DNA of 64,000 nt from Treponema sp. (GTDB lineage: Bacteria > Spirochaetota > Spirochaetia > Treponematales > Treponemataceae). The notes beneath the pieces were generated by a model. That model did no database searches and was not told where the DNA came from. It was given only the letters and a program-made list of their open reading frames with translations. This document shows, one piece after another, positions 60,972 to 64,000 of this stretch. The stretch lies in contig JAFUTH010000024.1 of NCBI GenBank assembly GCA_017484285.1, positions 25,714 to 89,713 of the forward strand, read 5' to 3'. How positions within the stretch are numbered: the stretch's first letter is position 1; each line of letters starts with the position of its first letter. Both the position numbers and the translations under genes were made by a program.

Positions 60972-61003
60972 TTGCCCATCCTTAAAAGTTAGCATATACT
61001 AAC
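60972..61003 (+). promoter_or_regulatory. Promoter and overlapping palindromic operator of the second ABC gene
   Basis: TTGCCC (60972-60977), 17 nt, TATACT (60995-61000). The palindrome GTTAG-N6-CTAAC (60988-61003) covers the -10 box. Compared with 49077-49093 before the MMPL gene it shares GTTAGCAT and, four bases on, TAACA. Confidence 0.6.
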
Positions 61004-61026
61004 ATCTATAAGGAATATCAAACACT

Positions 61027-62769
61027 ATGTTCGGCGAAAACTTCAAGCGAAAATATGCGCTTTCTGACAAGGGCGTTTCTAACACAAAAAAAGGCATGGT
61101 CTGGACGGTCATCGTGAATCTTGTCGTCATGGGCGGCGTGTCGGTTCTGTACCTGCTCATGGAAAAGTTCATGCGTGTTCACACGGGCGGGGCGGGGCTT
61201 CCGAGCGTCGCGCTTTTTGCGGGTCTGATTCTCGGATTTGTCGTCCTTTCACTCGTCACGCACTGGGAGCAGTACCGAAGCACCTACGGGCTGGTCTACG
61301 GCGAGGTCAAGAATATGCGGCTTTCGCTTGCAGAACGGCTCCGCACGCTTCCGCTTTCGTTTTTTGCCAAGCGCGACATTGCCGACCTTACTGAAACGAT
61401 TATGGGCGATGTGAACCGCATGGAGCATGTGTGGTCGCATGTGCTGGGCTACTTGTACGGCGCGTACATTTCCACGGCGATTATTGCGGTCGGTCTGTTT
61501 GCGATTGACTGGCGGCTCGCGCTCGCTTGCCTGTGGGGAGTGCCTGTTGCGTTCGGTTTGTTGTTTGGAAGCCGAAAAATGGCGGAAAAAAACGCGGCGG
61601 CGGCGAAAAAGGCGGGGCTTGTCGCTTCGGACGGAATGCAGGAAACGATTGAGACCGTGCGCGAAATCCACGCGACCAATCAGGAATCGCGCTACCTTTC
61701 TTCGCTCTTTGAGAAAATTGACGCGCACGAAAAATCGCTCATTCACGGGGAATTTGCCACGGGCGTGTTCGTGAACGCGGCGAGCGTCATCATGCGGCTC
61801 GGCGTTGCCACTACGATTCTGACGGGGGCGACGCTCATTCTTTCGGGCAAAACTGATTTTATGACGCTCTTTATGTTCCTTTTGGTGATTACGCGAATCT
61901 ACGCGCCCTTTGACCAGAGCCTTGCACTGATTGCCGAAGTCTTTCTTTCCGAAGTGTCGGCGGGGCGGCTTATGGAAATCCACGACACAAAGACGGCAGC
62001 GGGCGGCACGGAGTTCAAGCCGAACGGACACGACATCGTTTTTGAGAATGTGACTTTTTCGTATGACGACAAAAAAGTGCTTGACGGGGTGAGTTTTACC
62101 GCAAAAGAAGGCGAAGTGACGGCTCTTGTAGGTCCGAGCGGAAGCGGAAAAAGCACTTGCGCCCGCCTTGCCGCCCGCTTGTACGACGCGAACGGCGGAA
62201 AAATCAGCGTGGGCGGAACGGACATCGCCACAGTGGAGCCAGAAACGCTCCTTTCCGATTATTCGATGGTCTTCCAAGATGTGGTGCTTTTTGACGACAC
62301 GGTGATGGAAAATATCCGCCTCGGAAAGCACGGCGCAACCGACGAAGAAGTGCGAGCCGCCGCCGCTGCCGCAAACTGTGACGAGTTTGTGCAAAAGCTT
62401 CCCGACGGCTACCAAACCAAAATCGGCGAGAACGGCGCAAAACTTTCTGGCGGGGAGCGGCAGCGCATCTCGATTGCCCGCGCGCTCCTCAAAAACGCGC
62501 CGATTGTCCTGCTTGACGAAGCCACCGCCTCGCTCGATGTTGAAAACGAAACGAAAGTGCAAGCCGCGCTCTCCCGCCTGTTGAGCGGAAAAACCGTGCT
62601 TGTCATCGCCCACCGCATGCGCACCGTTGAGGCGGCGGATAAAATCGTCGTGCTTAAAGACGGCAAAGTGGCAGAAGAAGGCTCACCCGCCACGCTCCGC
62701 GCCAACGAGCATTCGCTTTTTGCCCGGATGCGCCATCTGCAGAGCGAAAGCGCGAAGTGGAGCGTGTAG
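61027..62769 (+). CDS. ABC half-transporter, second of the split pair
   Basis: 580 residues: six-helix membrane domain (1-310), ATPase domain with VGPSGSGKSTCARLAA (about 370), Q-loop MVFQDVVLF, signature KLSGGERQRISIARALL (about 472), Walker B PIVLLDEATASLDVEN and AHRMRT. Unlike the first half-transporter (AFADPEN) it has the canonical D-loop ASLDVEN, which fits one consensus and one degenerate site of a heterodimer. A GGAG and a second ATG with MMPL-like codons follow its stop. Confidence 0.92.
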   Translation: MFGENFKRKYALSDKGVSNTKKGMVWTVIVNLVVMGGVSVLYLLMEKFMRVHTGGAGLPSVALFAGLILGFVVLSLVTHWEQYRSTYGLVYGEVKNMRLSLAERLRTLPLSFFAKRDIADLTETIMGDVNRMEHVWSHVLGYLYGAYISTAIIAVGLFAIDWRLALACLWGVPVAFGLLFGSRKMAEKNAAAAKKAGLVASDGMQETIETVREIHATNQESRYLSSLFEKIDAHEKSLIHGEFATGVFVNAASVIMRLGVATTILTGATLILSGKTDFMTLFMFLLVITRIYAPFDQSLALIAEVFLSEVSAGRLMEIHDTKTAAGGTEFKPNGHDIVFENVTFSYDDKKVLDGVSFTAKEGEVTALVGPSGSGKSTCARLAARLYDANGGKISVGGTDIATVEPETLLSDYSMVFQDVVLFDDTVMENIRLGKHGATDEEVRAAAAAANCDEFVQKLPDGYQTKIGENGAKLSGGERQRISIARALLKNAPIVLLDEATASLDVENETKVQAALSRLLSGKTVLVIAHRMRTVEAADKIVVLKDGKVAEEGSPATLRANEHSLFARMRHLQSESAKWSV

Positions 62770-62785
62770 AATACGGAGAACAACT

Positions 62786-62830
62786 ATGAAATTCACCTAC
62801 ATCAATAAAATCTTTGCAAAACTGGGCTGA
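62786..62830 (+). pseudogene. 14-codon remnant of an MMPL exporter gene
   Basis: Encodes MKFTYINKIFAKLG then TGA, matching the first 14 residues of the MMPL protein at 49108 (MKVTYINKIFAKLG) with one difference; at DNA level only a few bases differ over 41 nt. GGAG lies seven bases before the ATG. The similarity weakens at the stop, exactly where the LysR gene begins on the other strand. Confidence 0.8.
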
Positions 62831-62833
62831 TGG

Positions 62834-63709
62834 CTAACACACATCTTTCATCGCCTGCAAAAACACCTCGCCCGCCCGCGTGAACTGCTGATTCCGCCGC
62901 CACACCACATACATATTCGTGGTGAGTTCCGGCATGAGCGGCTTAAAGCAGAGCGGAGAATCGCTTCCCGTGTCGCACAGTCCCTCAAACGTAAGCAGGT
63001 AGCCCACGCCCTCGCGGCAAAGCACGCTCCCGTTGTACGACAAATCAAGCGTGCAGACCACGTTCAGTTTTGAAACATCATCGCCGAACCAGCGCGGTAA
63101 ATCCGCCGCAAGCGACTGGCGCGAGACCATTATCGGCTTTCCGACCAAATCACACGGCTCAATAAAATCACGATTCGCAAGCTCGGCATCACGGCGCATC
63201 ACCACGCCCCAGCGGTCAACGGCGTGTACGGTAAGCGAGTTGTATTTTTCCACATCGACATGCTCCACAATCACCGCAAAATCGAACAACCCCTTGTCCA
63301 GTTTTTCAAGCACGCGCTCACTGTCGCCCGCGTACAGGTGGTAGCGGATGAGCGGGTGCTGCTTTTTGAGCCGTAGGATGCACTTTGCAAGGAACGCGAT
63401 GTTTTTTGACTCCGCGCACGCAATCGCAATGTCGCCCGCAACCTCGTCCGATTTGAGAGCCCTAAAGTCCTGCACCGTCTTTTCGGTCATCGAAAGAATG
63501 TCCTCCGCCCGCTCCCGCAGCAACTCGCCCGCAGGAGTCAGCCGAATGGCGTAGTTCGTGCGCTCAAAGAGCTTTTCGCCCAGCTCGTCCTCCAAGTCCT
63601 TAATCTGCCGGCTCATCGTGGGCTGCGTCACATTGAGCGATTCCGCCGCCCGCGTGATGTTCCCCAGTCTCGCCGCCGCAAGAAAATATTTCAATACGCG
63701 AAGTTCCAT
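62834..63709 (-). CDS. LysR-family transcriptional regulator
   Basis: 291 residues. N-terminal winged helix MELRVLKYFLAAARLGNITR, then NVTQPTMSRQIKDLEDELGE and KLFERT, followed by the effector-binding domain (about 90-290). The full length looks normal. It is convergent with the second ABC gene and overlaps neither. LysR proteins usually act on divergent genes; here the divergent side holds the 109-bp repeat and a truncated gene. A TATACT box ends six bases before the ATG and there is no Shine-Dalgarno. Confidence 0.93.
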   Translation of the reverse strand: MELRVLKYFLAAARLGNITRAAESLNVTQPTMSRQIKDLEDELGEKLFERTNYAIRLTPAGELLRERAEDILSMTEKTVQDFRALKSDEVAGDIAIACAESKNIAFLAKCILRLKKQHPLIRYHLYAGDSERVLEKLDKGLFDFAVIVEHVDVEKYNSLTVHAVDRWGVVMRRDAELANRDFIEPCDLVGKPIMVSRQSLAADLPRWFGDDVSKLNVVCTLDLSYNGSVLCREGVGYLLTFEGLCDTGSDSPLCFKPLMPELTTNMYVVWRRNQQFTRAGEVFLQAMKDVC

Positions 63710-63715
63710 AGCAAA

Positions 63716-63721
63716 AGTATA
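63716..63721 (-). promoter_or_regulatory. -10 box six bases before the lysR start (leaderless type)
   Basis: TATACT (63721-63716 on the minus strand), six bases, ATG at 63709. The -35 region is weak. Confidence 0.5.
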
Positions 63722-63753
63722 GCACGAAAACGGAAAAATAGAGCCATTTGTTT

Positions 63754-63862
63754 TTTATTTTGGGCGCATCCCGCCTGTCGGCGGGTCGGGTGTTCCGTGG
63801 CTTGCTAACGCGCGGTGCTACGCACTGTCGGCTATCGCCGCCACCACTCCATACCCTTGCGC
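63754..63862. repeat. 109-bp repeat, right copy of an inverted pair
   Basis: Inverted copy of 59546-59654, one mismatch in 109 bp. Begins TTTATTTTGGGCGCATCCCG and ends CATACCCTTGCGC. It overlaps the 3' end of the reading frame that enters from the right edge. Confidence 0.9.
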
Positions 63863-64000
63863 AAATATTTCTCCAAAATCAACTCCAGCGTATAAAAGCG
63901 GTTGCCTTCTTTTTTCACTTCTTTGAGCGTCATATACGCAATGGCGTTTTTCCCGCTAGAAAGCGTGATTTTGTTTTGCAAGCGGTGCATGGCGACCACA
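63832..64000 (-). CDS. C-terminal fragment of an unknown protein, cut by the window edge
   Basis: A frame open from the right edge ends in TAG at 63834-63832. The readable C-terminal part contains MHRLQNKITLSSGKNAIAYM, LKEVKKEGNRFYTLELIL, and closes EKYLRKGMEWWRR. The last codons lie inside the 109-bp repeat, so the repeat supplies the C-terminus and stop. I do not recognise the family; the amount visible is too small. Confidence 0.5.
   Translation of the reverse strand, partial: VVAMHRLQNKITLSSGKNAIAYMTLKEVKKEGNRFYTLELILEKYLRKGMEWWRR

Noticed and set aside
55406..61026. The inserted genes considered as a complete prophage
   Set aside because: KilA-N, XRE and RhuM genes are phage-associated, but there is no integrase, portal, terminase or tail gene.
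61249..62613. 454-codon open frame on the minus strand
   Set aside because: It lies wholly inside the second ABC gene on the other strand, is His/Arg-rich and has no recognisable domain.

Overview
The window looks like a chromosomal segment of a Treponema-like spirochaete. The evidence is the gene content: a DUF2259-type secreted protein, a large acidic TPR membrane protein, loosely matching lipoboxes, and a compact division cluster joined to xerD, dprA, topA, xerC and hslVU. The genus is an inference. Base composition is moderate for most of the window. By eye it is richer in G+C at about 49-55 kb and 61-64 kb, and A+T-richer around the MBOAT gene at 57-59 kb. I see no rRNA, tRNA or CRISPR array.

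Layout. 1-13.5 kb: ribonuclease HII (cut by the left edge), a beta-helix surface protein and a phosphoribosyltransferase; a biotin-type carboxyltransferase; a formate/nitrite channel; a lipoprotein pair; CorA; an SUMF1-like protein; a phosphoesterase; HisC. 13.6-26.4 kb: several spirochaete-type proteins of unknown function, plus ssb, a U32 peptidase-type enzyme, a polyprenol/phytol kinase-like protein and the 1073-residue TPR protein. 26.5-45.7 kb: a long minus-strand housekeeping block (ffh, gpsA, ndk, hslU, hslV, xerC, topA, dprA, TPR lipoprotein, xerD, ftsZ, ftsA, ftsQ, ftsW, murF, ftsL-like, rsmH, mraZ). It is headed by a clear sigma-70 promoter and four 10-bp-spaced MraZ boxes. 45.8-49 kb: a GNAT acetyltransferase and a three-gene metal P-type ATPase operon. 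49-64 kb: an accessory region with an RND/MMPL exporter, a LolA-like protein, a DUF1302-like barrel and two ABC half-transporters. The half-transporters are separated by KilA-N, XRE, MBOAT/DHHW acylation and RhuM genes. A LysR gene follows, and a near-perfect 109-bp inverted repeat flanks the last 4 kb.

Main observations for follow-up. (1) At least eight transcription units have a -10 hexamer ending exactly 6 nt before the start codon and no Shine-Dalgarno, which suggests leaderless mRNAs. (2) A 26-bp promoter-like motif is shared by ssb and two envelope-protein genes. (3) The P-type ATPase has a non-canonical TM6 motif and a PacL1-like small membrane partner. (4) The ABC pair is split by an island and followed by a 14-codon remnant of the MMPL gene. 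(5) A palindrome-rich repeat is inserted in frame in the MMPL gene. (6) Intergenic inverted repeats built from iterated words such as CACAGA occur repeatedly.
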